Source of the DNA: Angiostrongylus vasorum
Taxonomy: Eukaryota > Nematoda > Chromadorea > Rhabditida > Metastrongylidae
NCBI GenBank assembly: GCA_018806985.1
Contig: JADANN010000164.1
Span: 682,001 to 746,000, forward strand
Direction: 5' to 3'
Length of the DNA stretch: 64,000 nucleotides
The notes beneath the pieces were generated by a model. That model was given only the letters and a program-made list of their open reading frames with translations, made no database searches and was not told where the DNA came from. Below, piece after piece: positions 12,801-24,294 of the stretch (its first letter is position 1; each line of letters begins with the position of its first letter). The position numbers were made by a program, and so were the translations under genes.

Positions 12801-15800
12801 ATGTGCATGTATTAAACTTCATCAAGCATTACTGGTGGCGATTAACTGTATTTCTGGCTTGTACATGCCATGTCGTTGTCGGGCGATGGATCAGTCACTA
12901 TTTTTACCCTCCTTAACAAGTGTGGCACCAATATGCCGACCCTTGGGGGGATGGAACGCTTAGTAGGGTTGAGGAGCGTTATCAAACCAACGACCGCTAG
13001 TGCATTGAAAGACAGTCCTAGCCACCGCCCTACCAATGCAACAATGGCTTTGGCTAATCTGGTAATTAAACAACTATCATTAAATCAAGGAAGCAAAGTT
13101 AGCCTTGTAGCAATGCGCATCGCAAATTTGTCATGTCCAGATATATGGTTCACGCTGAAACTCGACTGCTCGTAATACAACGAAATTTTCGCACGTGCGA
13201 GACAAAACAAGCGAGTTCCCAGATTGTAGATGTCAGACATTAATGTTTAGATGTAAAAGAACAGGAAAGGTACGGCCTGCAGAACGCACTGCATGATTAC
13301 TATAGTGCACTATACAACATTTTGTAAATTTAGCTTTGAAGGAACGACTTGGGCGCATTATGGAACTCATGTACAACCAACGTGGATGCGTCAAGAAGCA
13401 TGCACGTAATACATGGAATATCTTCTCAGTGAGAACCACCGGAAAGAGAGAACATTCGTCCACATAGCTCCCAGGATCGACTTTCTGTTAACCTCGGCCA
13501 CTGGGTTACAAATGCGTCGTTTTCCTTCTCAGCAATCGCGAGGTTGTTATGCAGAATACCTTCACTTCCGTTCAAAAAACACATACAATACAACAGTTTC
13601 GGCAGTATCGCCTTCTTCTGAGCCTGGAATGGTATATCAATACGCAATTTACTAAACCAAAGAGCAGCTGCAGTCACTGACTCGATGCATGCTTATGCCA
13701 CTACGAGTCAATGTGGGTCAGATATGGATTCAGTAACCTAAAACGATGCTTAACGAATACCAATGCTTGGCGCATCCTTTAGAGATTGGCCAATGCTTTA
13801 TTCCTAGTGTCGATAAAGTTTTATTAATTCACAGCAGTTTCCGAAAAGCACCCATTGCTTTACATCGATCACGTCAAAGAAGCGTTTTCTTCTTCGGCAT
13901 TACCACATTTAAAAAGCTGACAACTCCTGAACAAAATAGAACTACCTATTACGCCCACATGAGAACGCCTTGTTAAGTTTATGGATTTCAAACAAGGCTA
14001 TGCTTTATCAGTGATGAGAGTAGACGGATTAGTAAGCCGCAGTGAATTTGTGCATGACCTTAATTACACTAACGGATGAGGGTTGCAGAACAACGAAACG
14101 AATTGGATAAACAATGTGACTAATTCAAGAAATCGAAGCGGGCCAAGCAACAGCGTAGTGCCAAGATCGGAATGTTGGCGGGAGAAAAATCTGCACCAGT
14201 GGTCAAATTTTGAATTGAATTTGAAGCGGTTTCTTTCGTGATATACCGTCTTGTGTACAATTTCTTCAGCAATATTGCTGACTTATAAGATGCTAGCTTT
14301 TGAATGAAAAACAAAGCATCTGAGAATACATGCAGTGCTTTTTTGTTTAACAATGCAATTTCAGAGATCACCGTGTTACTCTCAATTTGTTTCTTTCTCA
14401 GTATAGTCTCGGAAATGTCGCCTCCAACGTCAGAAGCTGTTCCTCTACTAGGTCAGTTGCAAATTTAAGAGCACAAACCACAGGAAATGTGCTTTCGAAA
14501 GCTCTAATCGTTCTTGAATACGGACTGTTCGCTTTGGATTATTTTTAGATCCTAAAATCATGTAAACTAAATCCTCTCATGCATTCAAGGGTTTAGCATT
14601 CAACGTACTCATTAAAACATTCGACCGCGACCCAGACTTTCATTTACTTTGCATTTGCTAATAGCACTCTTAAGAGCGTTGTACTTGTCAATACCTTCCA
14701 CCGAGCACCAATCGTCGAATATTGTGAGATGTTCGACACCCGTTGTTTTTAATCTGAACAAAAGCTGTATTCGTTATTTTTCATTATCAAAGGAAGTTCA
14801 ATAGAAGTTCAATCCCTCGTGCCCTCATCTGAAACTGTTAACCTCGAGCACCGCACTTTGAATGGAAATACGGATAAAGAAATAAATATACTCGCATGGA
14901 TTTAACCTTAGGATAACCACACAGTGGAAAAGCTGTGGGTAGAGACACCGACTTGTCCATACTAGAATGTGTTTTCTATTTCCATTTACACTGTCGAAAT
15001 CAAAACACTGGTTCCACCTTCCCTGGATTTTTATCTTGTATCAAAGATTCCACCACTTTATGACTCACATATTCGTGTCAACTTTCTATCCTACACAGTA
15101 AGACTTACCGTACGTAAAATGAGAGGCAAATAGTTCTTATCATTGCAACATTCACTAATACGAAGCTTTCCATGCCTCTATATCTATCATACTTCATTGA
15201 ATGGTTAGATGGTATGCTTGGTGAATATGGTCGTGTCACAAAATCTTTTGCTTCTAAGAGGCGTTTTCCTTTTCTAGGAAACTATAGGTCCACGTTATAG
15301 CAGTTCAGCACCCGCCGGTATTTTGTTTTCCCCCATAAGGTGGTAACATGGGATATAATCTAATGGGCTTCTAATGAAAAATCGGCACTCTAACAGCACA
15401 ATAATCATGAAGCTTGTCGTTCTCAAATTAGCAATCTCCTACCTTTCGTAAACTCCAAATACCATCCGTTTACAGCAAAGCTGAATAAATCACCCGCGTT
15501 TGAACCATCCTGGTAAAACTATTGTTTATATTGAAAATGATTTCTCTCCGTCTACATATGTTCTTACGAACTGCCCATGTTGAGCTGATGCGAGGTTGGT
15601 ATAATTGTTGTTGTTGTTGTTGTCGTCGTTGCCATGGATCTACAGCTCAGGATTTCGCTTTCCTCAGAGCCAAGATGTATTTTACGTAACAACAGCCCTG
15701 AAATTCGGTGAAATATCTATAGAATTATTGAAGATCTAACATGCAAATGAAGACCATTCTGTTTAAAAAATACTTATCTTACTGCTGCCTGTGAAACTAC

Positions 15801-18800
15801 CCATGTCTTGTTTACGTGGGATGCCAAAGAGTCCTACACTGGTCAGAAAATTTATTCGAAATAAGGAGCCAGATCACGTGTGGTAGTGAGGCATTCGCCT
15901 ATCGGTTCATCTTTGGATTTTTGAAGTTTATTGAAAATGCTTCGAGAGTCGTGCATTGATCTTCTTGATTTTTGCGCCAGGATCCTGACATTAACTCCAA
16001 AATCATCACCGTTATGCTTTTACATCCTATGGCACCTAGAGGAGCATTTGGGCGAATTCTAAACTTCCCATCATCTAGATGTTCTTTTATGCGGATACAA
16101 ACTGGTCTACCCGTTTCCCCAATGTATTCTTCACCGCATGCCTTACATTGTAACGGCTCACAGCAAGAGTATGAAGAGCGTTCGAGAAAGCGAATAATGG
16201 TGGAGAGCCGTTTGTGGAGTACCTCACACTTGGGTAATTAAACCTTTATTCACAAATATATACTATTTACACAACAATGCAATGAGGTTATGCACAGCAA
16301 ACTACAAATAAGGTGGTTCAGTGGATTTCTTCTTCTTTCTAATAAAATGCCTTAACAATAATGCATGCACCAATGTAACGGCTCACAGTACAAGAGTATG
16401 AAGAGCGTTCGAGAAAGCGAATAATAGTGGAGAGCCGTTTGTGGAGTACCTGTGAACGATGAGAGCATCGAACTCATGTCAACACATATACGAAAATCAA
16501 CGATAACACTAACGTAATAACAATGCAAGAGCTAACGGAGAAATAAGAGCAAGAGCGAGAGTGATTACAGTTCCTATAACTACGACCTAAGCAAATGAAA
16601 CTGTAAGGAAAGATCAATCGGGAGAGGGGCAATGATTGAGCTGGCGACGGCGTTCACCAAGGCGTCGCCTGGCCAAATGCCGGTGGCGGTAGGCGTGGCT
16701 GCGTCCCAAGCGAGCGGCTTGCCCATTGGCCATAACTGGACATAGACGCAGGGTACGCACGCGTCGGTGTAGTAACGCGATCTCCATCGACCCATAGGAT
16801 GGATTGATTAGGTGGATAGAGAACCCTCTATCTGTAGAGGGATTCATGCCCATTGACCCGAACGGGACATAGACCCAGAGCACGCACGCGTCGTTGTAGT
16901 AACGCGGTCTCCATTGACCCATGGGATGCATTGATTAGGTAGGTAGAGAATTTCGAGGACTGATAGAGGGAATTTTCTATATACGTGAGATCAAGTATAA
17001 TGTGCCTGAACTCATGCAATCTTGGTCTCTTCCGTTAAGAGTGACCACACAATTTTCTGAGCACCATAAACGATCCTAAACGCGGTTGCGGACTAATTAG
17101 TGGTGTAGGGCATTTTGGCTGGGAGATCAATAGGCATAAGGCGCCAAAGCACAATGGTGATGATTTTGATGTGATTTTGCGGATCCTAACGCAAGACTCT
17201 TGAGGCGTTTTGGACAAATTTCAAAAGTCCAAAGATGAGCCGAAAAAGACGAGTGACTCCTTTAAATGACTCGTCATCAAATCCACTGTGAGGATCCCAG
17301 CGTTTCGTGCATTCGATTCATTTTTCTAGCATTCATCACCTACAGTGTCTTCAAATACTTCATGTGTTACTTCGGCTGCTGCTTGACGATGGAGTTCGTC
17401 TTCTTTATGAATGCTGTAGAATTCCTAGTCAAGTCGATGCTCTTTGCAATCCTAGGATAGCCCAGCTAGGGCATTTCCACTTGGACTGTAGGGGAGTGCT
17501 GGGGAGTGGTGGAACAAGTGCCTTCGCTTCCTCATCGATAACATCACTAACCATTGAGCCCCGTTCTCCTAACTAACACTACATGATGTATCTTTAATGT
17601 ACTGCCTATTCCTTTTTCATGGCAGCATACTATTGGAGATCCTAGGGGGCTCACCTGCCTCCCTGTTAGAGAATGATTGCTAATGGCACTATTGGAGTAC
17701 AAACATGGCTAAGAGAAAGCTAAAACAAGAGCCTCGGTTGTTGCGATGAATATCACGTGACCCCCAGAAAGGGTAATCCTAGGTTCGAAGCCTCCCTTCG
17801 CCCCTGAGACTCCGAGTTTTGCTCATTTCTCAGCATCGTCGTCGTTGTATAGCATCACATACTTTTTCCTTTCCAAATGTTTCTTGTTTCTATAATAATT
17901 CTGCTGGGACGGTAGCTTATATGTATTGTGTGAAACTTCGCACAATGTATTTAACTCAATGCAGCCGAAGAGAAAAAATAATCAATTTATTCCGGACTTT
18001 GCATCTATTAGATCATCAGTTCTATTAAAGTTGGAGAGTTGACCGAATATATCCTGTTCTTCGCTGACTTATGAGTTTTGAACAAAGAGGGTGTCACTCA
18101 AAGTGAGGATTTTTAAAGGCTTTTTATTTTAGCTTTACAGCTTTCTATGCATCAAAATGCCTCGTTCATAGGTTAATTCCATTTTCAGGTATTTTCTTTA
18201 CTTGCTGCATGATCGTTGTTACTGCGTCTACCGTATTCACGGTTTACGTGCTTAATCTTCACTACAGAACTCCGGAGACGCACGAAATGAGCTCATTGGT
18301 ATTTTAAACGAATTGCTGCCCATTCCAGTGCATAAATTACATCGAAATAAATAGAAATGAAGACGTCCCTCATAGTGGAAAATTGTCAGGCAAAATTGTT
18401 TTACGATGGATCGGTTCTTATTGCAGTATCGATAGTTGATTCTTGACGTTATATTTCGGCAATCCTTAGCTACCTTTCACATGCTATTTCTGTTTTGCAT
18501 TTGTCTCCTATTCATCCCTATTTTCACCAAATTTTATCAATTCTTGTCAGAACTGCGCCGTTGTAAACAATCTATCTGAAAAGTAGGCTTAGATTATTGG
18601 ATGGCCTCTCCTCACAAATTACCAAAGCTTGTGGGGATCACGTTCCACAATGACTCCCACCTGCAATGGCAATTTTCTGGTTGGCCAAGATTTTCGAGTG
18701 TTAAAAGCCGTTCTAAGGCCTTCCCAGGTCGCCATGAGCTGCCAGCTAGTGACTTTGTTAGTGTCAAAATGTTAGTGATAGCTGACAATGGCTTACTCTT

Positions 18801-19774
18801 TGCTGGGTTTTCAAAATACTGGACTGCTTCTGTTTGAGCGACTATGACGGTGATCTAACTTCACTGCGCATCGAAGTCCCATACATAAAAACAACAGAAA
18901 CAGTGAGACGCTAAAGCATTAAGAATCAGTGGTAGAAAGCGCTTTTTAAAAAATGATACACGATCCAAGAGTGTATCTACTTCACTCCTTTGACTTATGT
19001 TACAATTCAGATGCGGGCTGTTGTGTTATATTGGCTACCATGGCTGTTACGAATGAAACGACCGGGGGTAAAACTTACATATGGAACTCTTCCATCACTG
19101 GTTACATTCAAGCTTAAAAGTCAGTCTGAGTCACTTATTAGAAATATCAAGGAGAATGAGTCTAGCACTTCCAGGTGAGCCATATTTTTTTTATTCATTC
19201 ATACAGAACACTGCACATATATATATATATGTATATATATAATATGGACACGTAGAGGGCGCATGTAACGCAGTGGTTAGAGACGCTCTTCAATACATAT
19301 GGGATCGATCGCGCGCCTCACTCACCAAACCCTCCACCACTCCGGGATCAACAAATTGGTGCCAGACTTGTCTGGGAGCATAGCGGCACTGATTCGATTA
19401 ATCGATAGGCCACCAGGAATCTTTGCATAGAACAAAAGCATAAAGATGCCGGCGTTGATCAGTCCCCTGAGGGACGCGCCATGCATTCGACTTTATTAAT
19501 GATCGTTTGGAGGTGATTGAATGCGTATCTGGCCTTTACAATTACTCGCGCTGATCTACCGATGTATCGAGCCGGTGCTGCTATCCTTCCAGACAAGTCT
19601 GTTAGCAATTTGTCGACACCGGGGATGGGGGGTTTGGTGGGTCTCGGGCGCGGGTATCGATCCTGTGTGTATTGCAGGGGCGCTTCCGACCACTGCATTA
19701 CACGCGCTCGAAAAGTTTAAAATCACTAGGAGAATGAAAAATAATATGCCTATAACATACATATATCGACATAT

Positions 19775-19847
<73 letters not shown>

Positions 19848-22800
19848 GTTTTGTACACATATAAGATATATGTATCTTGAACAACCAAGTGTCTAGGATT
19901 TAATAAAGTAAGCCTCTACCCTACCTTATCACATAAAGAGAGCTCCACATATGTTATTTGCAAGCTATTTAATCATCGAAGGACCTGTAACGTCTGCCTC
20001 CTTCGCGACGCGACTTGCGAAAGCGTCCATTTGCGTCACATGTGAAGGCCGCACAGTGAACTCAGCTCAAACAAGAAACTCAAACAGCACCAAACTTTTC
20101 TTGCGCTCGGGTCGCCTAATAAACAAAAAGGTTCATTCAAATCCAGCGTAGAAAGACAGTGAGCTCAGCGCCTGAACCCATGTGTATGTCAGGTCGACTG
20201 CACGGTCGTTCTTGATTCTCATCTAACACGCCGGCTGGTGGTGCACCGGGTAACATTGTGACTAACAAGTTCGAGATCCCTGATATGAGGAAGTTGCTTT
20301 TAATGTTCTAAGCAGTCATGAAAGGACTATCTCGCATTTAAACTAAGTGTGAAAAATATTCTGACTTTTGTGGTATTGGCATGCTTTTTAGATCTAATTC
20401 ACTCGATGTGGAGCGACGGCTTCATCGTTACATGACCTGTTCGGGAACGCTGAATGGCGTTTCACCACCGCTGAAGGCAATAACGAATTCACAGGTGACG
20501 TGGTTAGTCTGATTAGCATAACTGATGTGAAATTGATAGACACATCATTCTTTATTCACAAGCAAGGTCTTTACGTTGTCAGTCTCTTACAAATGCAACG
20601 TATAATAAATCGCAATTTTGCCAAAACGAACGTAGAAGAAATATTCTGTGCATTCTCTCTAAAAAAAATGTGGCTTACATTTCTAACCTCTTGCCAAGGC
20701 CAAGTCACAGGTTGATCCTTTATGCCTGTCTGGTCACGGCGCTGCACGTAGTAAACTACGGAAGTTCACGAAAGAAAGTTAATGCGACCTCCATCGCAAA
20801 CGCGTAGTCCGCAAGAGTTCGACAAACTGAACGTGGGTTTCTCTAGCACCAACAGCCGATCTTAGTGAGCTGACTGTCTTTCTTCCCAAAGTAATGAAAA
20901 CAATTTCCTTATACGAAAAGCGCAATGAATTCATGTCCCTCCAGCGATCATGAGGCATTGCATAACTCTGGCCTGCAAAATATACGAACTGTTTTAATGC
21001 ACATTCAAGTCAGTTGGAAGTTAACAAAGTTGTACTTACGCCAAGATAACTGATAAGTTCTTCATGTAGTGCGAGTCTCAACACTTCTTCCATTTCGTTT
21101 AGAATCCAAAACCACTGTCAACAGTAGTAATGGTTGTGTCCGCGCGTGGTTTCGCCGGAGATTTGAGGCTTTGAAAGTTTATTTTTGTGAGTCCAACGAA
21201 TATATTGGGCCAACTTCTTGGTAGTCTCCAGCGAGGTCGTTGTAATTTTCTCGGGATTCATTTTACTGCTCTTTTCATCCACTTATCGTCTTCTCTTCTC
21301 ATTCTGTTAGTGGCCCATCAGTGTTTGTTTCTTGAGATCCATTCTCATGGATGTCGAAGATGGGATATTATCGAAGATGTGAACCATGAAAACCGGCTTA
21401 GTATTGTGTATGTCAAATTGCTCGAGCACCCTTCAAGTAAATAAGCACGTAGGTCGGGTTCCGTACGCTAATCGGTAGACTCTGTCAGTGGCTTAAACGT
21501 GAGCTATGCTGCTCTTTGTCTTCTACCGAATTCTTTTCTCAAGCCACTTTCTTATTCATTGAATGTTCCAGATATGCGTAGAATGTCGTACCATAAATTG
21601 GTGGTCCATGAAAGATAATCTGTGCTCTTTTCCACTAGGTAATTTCTATGAATTGAACTTTTTCCCGATTAATTGAAAACGCAATTTTTTTCCCTGCATT
21701 GGTGAGCTCAACAAGCATTGTCTCTGTTGCTGCAGTACTTCTCCAAAAGAGGACAACGTCGCCGGTAGAACTAAGGTTGGCAACAATTCGTCCATCAGAA
21801 CGTGCTCATTTATTGTACCAGTCAAGTGAATTTATTGTGATTGTAGCCACCGTAGCGTATTGATGAATAGCGTTGACGATATCACGTTTTTCTTTCCGTG
21901 TTTCTTTACCAAGGCCGACAGTATGGTTTCCACACTATCGAATGGCTTCTCATAGTCAACGAATGCTAGAACTAGGGGTAAATAGCATTGCCAGCGGACA
22001 GCTAAGACTCTCGAAAGTGTTTGGATTTGATCTCTCTTACAAAATCCAGCTTATTCTATAGATTAGGTTTCATGTACCTTCATCGAGTTAAGCGTTAGGA
22101 TAATTCTCGCCACGAGCGTATAGAACACGCTCAATAGGCTTGTCGGACGGAAGTTACAAAAGTCATCCATGTTGTTCACTCTTTCTTGATGGGCAAACAT
22201 GAGGTTGTTGATCTATTCTTTGTTGATAACAAGCTGACGTTCTGGCTCGCATCGCCTTCTTTAGAGCCTGGAAAGGTCGAGTTGACTTTTTTTTGTGTAC
22301 TGACTGTTTATTCCTAGTCTTGCACTGAAATATCCCACATCAAATTCCTAGGACTTCTCGTTACAAACTAGTCCCTTGAAATAATTATTAAAGGTATCAA
22401 GTCCCTGATCATCAATTATCGATGGTGGTGAGCGGGAGTTTATAATACTGACTTTTTCTGTTAAGAAGGGCACATGATTGCAGTTTTTGATGCCGTCAAC
22501 GGCATCTTGAAGAACGTGAAGTTCATGTTTTGAGGAAGCTGTGAAGTCTGCGTGGCGTATCGTCGGCGTATCACTGCTTTTTCACTTATCTTCTTAATTT
22601 TTACGCTTTTTCTTCTCTAGTATGTTTAATGCCGGACGAGCGTAATTTTATCTGAAATCCTGCGATCCCGATATTGTTGTGCAAAAGGCATTCTCAACGA
22701 AATTATCGACGCTACAAATAATGCTACAGGAACTATCATTTAGGATCACGCACCCACGTGTCAACAAATGGAAATAAATAATAGATTTAAAATAACTTTG

Positions 22801-23967
22801 GTAAAGGATAGTAAACGATGAGAATCTTTTTGATGTCTGTTTGTGACGTCATCAACATGCTCTGATGGTGACTCGGATGGATGGTCATTTTCAGATTTCC
22901 GCTTCTGTCGACCTTGGTCAGCAAGCTACACTACTTATTCTGAAGCGCATATACCATGAACTAAAGGTAAACACCTTAGCTGTCTAGGTTTCGGTTCTAG
23001 CAAGAATCCGACTGTTATAACAACAAAGTTTTGCCCTAACCAAATCTTTTTCTGCATATGCACACCCTTCGTACTATTAACTAAAATTTATATCCTAGTG
23101 AATAAGTAAGATAGGAATGACCTAAAGATAGAAACGCGAATCTATACTGCCTCTTCAAGCTTATCCAAAAAAAGTTAGATTGGAGACCATTTTCGAAACT
23201 TCATCTTTCCCTCAAATGAACAGCTTTTTGTTCCACACTTTACAAACTCATCTATTTGTTTCGAGTATAGTTGCGTGTATCCGTAAAAATGAATGAGGGA
23301 AGAAACAAAAAAAAGTTCGATATAACATGGCACATCCTTCCAACAGTTTACCGCCCTCATTGTGGTTGGGAGGTATTCCTGAGTGGCGGACTGCGATGCA
23401 CATCCCCCCTGCAGGGTCTCCCATGCTGAGGAGTCCGCCGTTTCCATTAGGAACCCCAACTAAGAATGAACCATTACCAGAATCCACCACCGTCCTCATA
23501 CTAGACCAGAAGCATGGCGACAAATCTCACTATGACCCACCAGGGCGGCGACTGCCTGTGGTGTTGACGACCTGGGGCAGAAATTGGCCATGCTGTCCTC
23601 GAGATTCCAGGGAACAACAATGGCTAAACCAAGAAAACTCTAGAAAAATGGAAATTATGCTGGAGCCCGCACAACTAGTTAAAATGGATCATCCGAGTGT
23701 CCAAGTCGGCAACGTGGCACATGCTGTTCATATTTTTTCATTTCTATTTGTTTGTTTGTATATTTGCTGATCCTTATTATTCTTATTACCTCTTACTGAA
23801 AGGTCATTACGAAGCGTTTGGTGCAGTCGGACCGTGATCAGCAAGCATCGAATAACTGGAAATTCGCCGCAATGGTGGTGGACAGACTGTGCCTCTACGT
23901 ATTCACCATGTTTATCCTGGTCTCTACGATCGGAATCTTCTCCTCTGCTCCATATCTTGTCGCTTAG
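6775..23967 (+). CDS. Nicotinic acetylcholine receptor alpha-type subunit (cys-loop ligand-gated channel), 13 exons
   Basis: This gene encodes a subunit of a pentameric acetylcholine-gated cation channel. Exons by reading frame and GT/AG sites: 6775-6930, 7749-7820, 8214-8323, 10906-11056, 11641-11741, 11816-11901, 11966-12059, 14365-14451, 18189-18298, 19011-19174, 20392-20494, 22895-22966, 23803-23967 (TAG). The conceptual product is about 489 aa. A signal peptide ([18 protein letters not shown]) is followed by the ligand-binding domain with [17 protein letters not shown] and the Cys-loop [15 protein letters not shown] (13 residues between cysteines). The vicinal cysteines in [10 protein letters not shown] define an alpha-type subunit. 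M1 follows [11 protein letters not shown] precedes M2, and M3 (exon 9) leads to a roughly 120-aa cytoplasmic loop. M4 lies in the last exon, ending SAPYLVA. The closest groups I know are nematode ACR-16/alpha-7-like subunits; I cannot name the orthologue. Exon 7 carries a +1 shift (see its entry). The last acceptor (ACTGAAAG) is weak but the frame fits. Confidence 0.92.
9060..9850 (+). mobile_element. mariner-like transposase relic inside receptor intron 3
   Basis: Reading across frames gives mariner landmarks: [11 protein letters not shown], a DDDEIKASV helix-turn-helix segment, [20 protein letters not shown], then ESWRRTVQW and [10 protein letters not shown]. The last two correspond to the segment around the second catalytic acidic residue. 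In-frame stops and gaps are frequent, so the copy is dead. Terminal inverted repeats were not identified. Confidence 0.65.
10082..10372 (-). repeat. SINE family A, diverged copy
   Basis: In reverse complement it reads head to tail: a degenerate B-box region near 10290, then CTGGGAG..., then the GACTTCATCAAG/GGGATGCATC tail near 10100-10135. It lies in receptor intron 3. Confidence 0.7.
11966..12059 (+). other. Receptor exon 7 (M1/M2) with an apparent +1 frameshift
   Basis: The exon encodes the end of M1 and the M1-M2 linker ([18 protein letters not shown], then PPDAGEK). A run of seven A follows GAG at 12044-12050. The family sequence GEK-I-T-L requires six. As written, the frame becomes GEKNNIA followed by a stop if the intron is not removed, and M2 in the next exon ([16 protein letters not shown]) is out of frame. 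All other exons are intact. Confidence 0.8.
12176..12455 (+). repeat. SINE family A, nearly full-length
   Basis: It has the head GGCGCGTTTGGCGCACTGG, the B-box-like GGAAACGATCC, the landmark GGTACCAGACTTGTCTGGG and the tail GATCAATGCCGAGAGCTTTA. It lies in receptor intron 7. Confidence 0.85.
12770..13000 (-). repeat. SINE family A, diverged copy
   Basis: The reverse complement preserves the order of body landmarks (GGGGTCGGCATATTGGTGCC near 12925-12945, tail GATCAATGCC near 12780). It lies in receptor intron 7. Confidence 0.6.
13480..13640 (+). mobile_element. Penelope-like element terminal fragment
   Basis: It shares TTTCTGTTAACCTCGGC, GTTTCGGCAGTATCGCCTTC and GAGCCTGGAA with the terminal arms of the Penelope-like element at 44.6-45.8 kb. 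Short and diverged. Confidence 0.5.
13680..13815 (+). repeat. SINE family A, 3' fragment
   Basis: It keeps CAGATATGGATTCA, AACGATGCTTAACGAA, the GGCGCATCC box and a degenerate GATTGGCCAATGCTTTAT tail. Confidence 0.65.
15590..16150 (-). mobile_element. Penelope-like element: GIY-YIG endonuclease end and 3' region
   Basis: The reverse complement of about 16150-15880 reads [20 protein letters not shown], then KEHL and [17 protein letters not shown]. This is the GIY-YIG nuclease domain of Penelope-like retroelements; here the YIG core is present and the GIY half is replaced by EEY. The nuclease is followed by a 3' UTR-like region with GCTCTGAGGAAAGCGAAATC, which is also found in the other Penelope copies. 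It ends near a (TTG)n stretch at about 15605-15630. It lies inside receptor intron 8. The upstream linker continues on the far side of an insertion (16148-16979). Confidence 0.8.
16149..16224. repeat. Direct repeat, copy 1 (about 76 bp)
   Basis: It begins TGTAACGGCTCACAG and ends GTTTGTGGAGTACCT. A near-identical second copy starts at 16375. The unit may be part of an LTR-like end, since it begins with TGT. Confidence 0.8.
16375..16451. repeat. Direct repeat, copy 2 (about 77 bp)
   Basis: It matches 16149-16224 with one small insertion (CACAGTACAAG against CACAGCAAG) and one substitution. Confidence 0.8.
16719..16970. repeat. Two-unit tandem repeat, period about 128 bp
   Basis: Units at about 16719-16846 and 16847-16970 share GCCCATTG, GACATAGAC, GCACGCACGCGTCG, TAGTAACGCG, TCTCCATYGACCCAT and TGATTAGGT. 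The sequence is richer in CG dinucleotides than its surroundings. Overlapping ORFs on the - strand simply follow the repeat. Confidence 0.8.
16980..17040 (-). mobile_element. Penelope-like element linker fragment, continuation of 15590-16150
   Basis: The reverse complement reads [17 protein letters not shown], the segment that lies just upstream of the GIY-YIG core in Penelope-like elements. Confidence 0.7.
17060..17280 (+). mobile_element. Penelope-like element fragment, opposite orientation
   Basis: The + strand encodes [14 protein letters not shown], then (out of frame) [18 protein letters not shown]. This is the C-terminal end of the same GIY-YIG domain, so two Penelope copies face opposite ways within 300 bp. 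Confidence 0.7.
17733..17870 (+). repeat. SINE family B, divergent head
   Basis: A tRNA-like head (GAGCCTCGGTTGTTGCG, B-box-like TAGGTTCGAAGCC) precedes the family B tail CGAGTTTTGCTCATTTCTCA, then GCATCGTCGTCG. It lies in receptor intron 8. Confidence 0.6.
19256..19440 (+). repeat. SINE family A, 3'-truncated copy
   Basis: Head GGGCGCATGTAACGCAGTGG, body GGTGCCAGACTTGTCTGGGA, truncated after the GTAGGCCACC equivalent. It is joined to an opposite-strand copy. Confidence 0.8.
19441..19713 (-). repeat. SINE family A, inverted partner
   Basis: The reverse complement is close to full length, from the GCGCGTGTAATGCAGTGG-like head at 19712 to the GATCAACGCCGGCATCTTTA tail at 19441. With 19256-19440 it forms a tail-to-tail inverted pair in receptor intron 10. 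Confidence 0.85.
19765..19858. repeat. (TA)n microsatellite
   Basis: Nearly uninterrupted TA dinucleotides for about 90 bp with a single TATACATATA break. Confidence 0.95.
21065..22260 (-). mobile_element. RTE-type LINE, degenerate reverse transcriptase part
   Basis: The reverse complement reads in order [86 protein letters not shown] and a GRPPTRW-like block, ending near a degenerate RNEWKKC at about 21080. This is the core of the strongylid RTE LINE with stops, frameshifts and a gap around the catalytic loop. It lies in receptor intron 11. Confidence 0.8.
22203..22290 (+). mobile_element. Penelope-like element terminal fragment
   Basis: ATGAGGTTGTTGATCTATTC, AAGCTGACGTTCTGG and GAGCCTGGAAAGGTCGAGTT parallel the left arm of the Penelope copy at 44.6 kb. 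It abuts the LINE fragment. Confidence 0.5.
23335..23710 (+). mobile_element. Non-autonomous RTE derivative (internally deleted), copy 1
   Basis: It begins CCTTCCAACAGTTTACCGCC and runs through CATGCTGAGGAGTCCG, ATCCACCACCGTCCTC and the ACAATGGCTAAACCA start. It then jumps to AAATGGAAATTATGCTGG and ends with the CCGAGTGTCCAAGT 3' terminus. It sits in the last receptor intron, just upstream of exon 13. Confidence 0.8.
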
Positions 23968-24288
23968 TGATATTTCTGTGCTACAATTTCATGCGACGTC
24001 GAACCGCGTTCAAAATCCATCTTGTATCATATCATTATTTTCTTACTGCAACTTTCTTGTTTGGTAGATTGAGTAGCTTCATGCAAGAGTTACCATTTTC
24101 ACTGCGAGTTCTTGACTGTGGCTAAGCTTTTACTTCAAACGCGGTCGGAGTCTCGGCGTCGAACTAAAATTGAGGTGCATGTACAGCAATATCCACGTAA
24201 TGTTGGGTTTATTTAATGAACTTCTCTTTTATTATTTTTTTGACCAATGTGTACAACATATTTGTTAACGCTCAATCGCTTTGTTTGA

Positions 24289-24294
24289 AAATAA
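24289..24294 (+). promoter_or_regulatory. Candidate poly(A) signal for the receptor gene
   Basis: AATAAA lies about 320 bp downstream of the receptor stop codon. It is the first canonical hexamer I noticed after the TAG. Confidence 0.4.

Larger units (their letters stand above)
16148..16979. mobile_element. Unclassified insertion of about 830 bp splitting the Penelope-like element
   Basis: On the - strand the Penelope linker ([16 protein letters not shown], 17035-16985) should run directly into [13 protein letters not shown] (16160 downward). Instead about 830 bp intervene. This insert contains a 75-80 bp direct repeat and a GC-richer 128-bp tandem duplication. I found no recognisable coding sequence and no clear target-site duplication. 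Confidence 0.55.

Noticed and set aside
15600..15632. (TTG)n run as a short tandem array or CRISPR-like repeat
   Set aside because: A plain trinucleotide run at the 3' end of a Penelope-like element. No CRISPR array, prokaryotic operon or similar system exists in this eukaryotic window.
16580..17019. Three overlapping ORFs with a repeated [17 protein letters not shown] motif on the - strand
   Set aside because: They are explained by the 128-bp tandem repeat read in frame; no codon bias or start context.
18601..18837. A 78-codon ORF in receptor intron 9
   Set aside because: No splice-phase fit with flanking exons and no recognisable motif.
19521..19888. Long ORFs rich in Ile-Tyr
   Set aside because: Translation of a (TA)n microsatellite.
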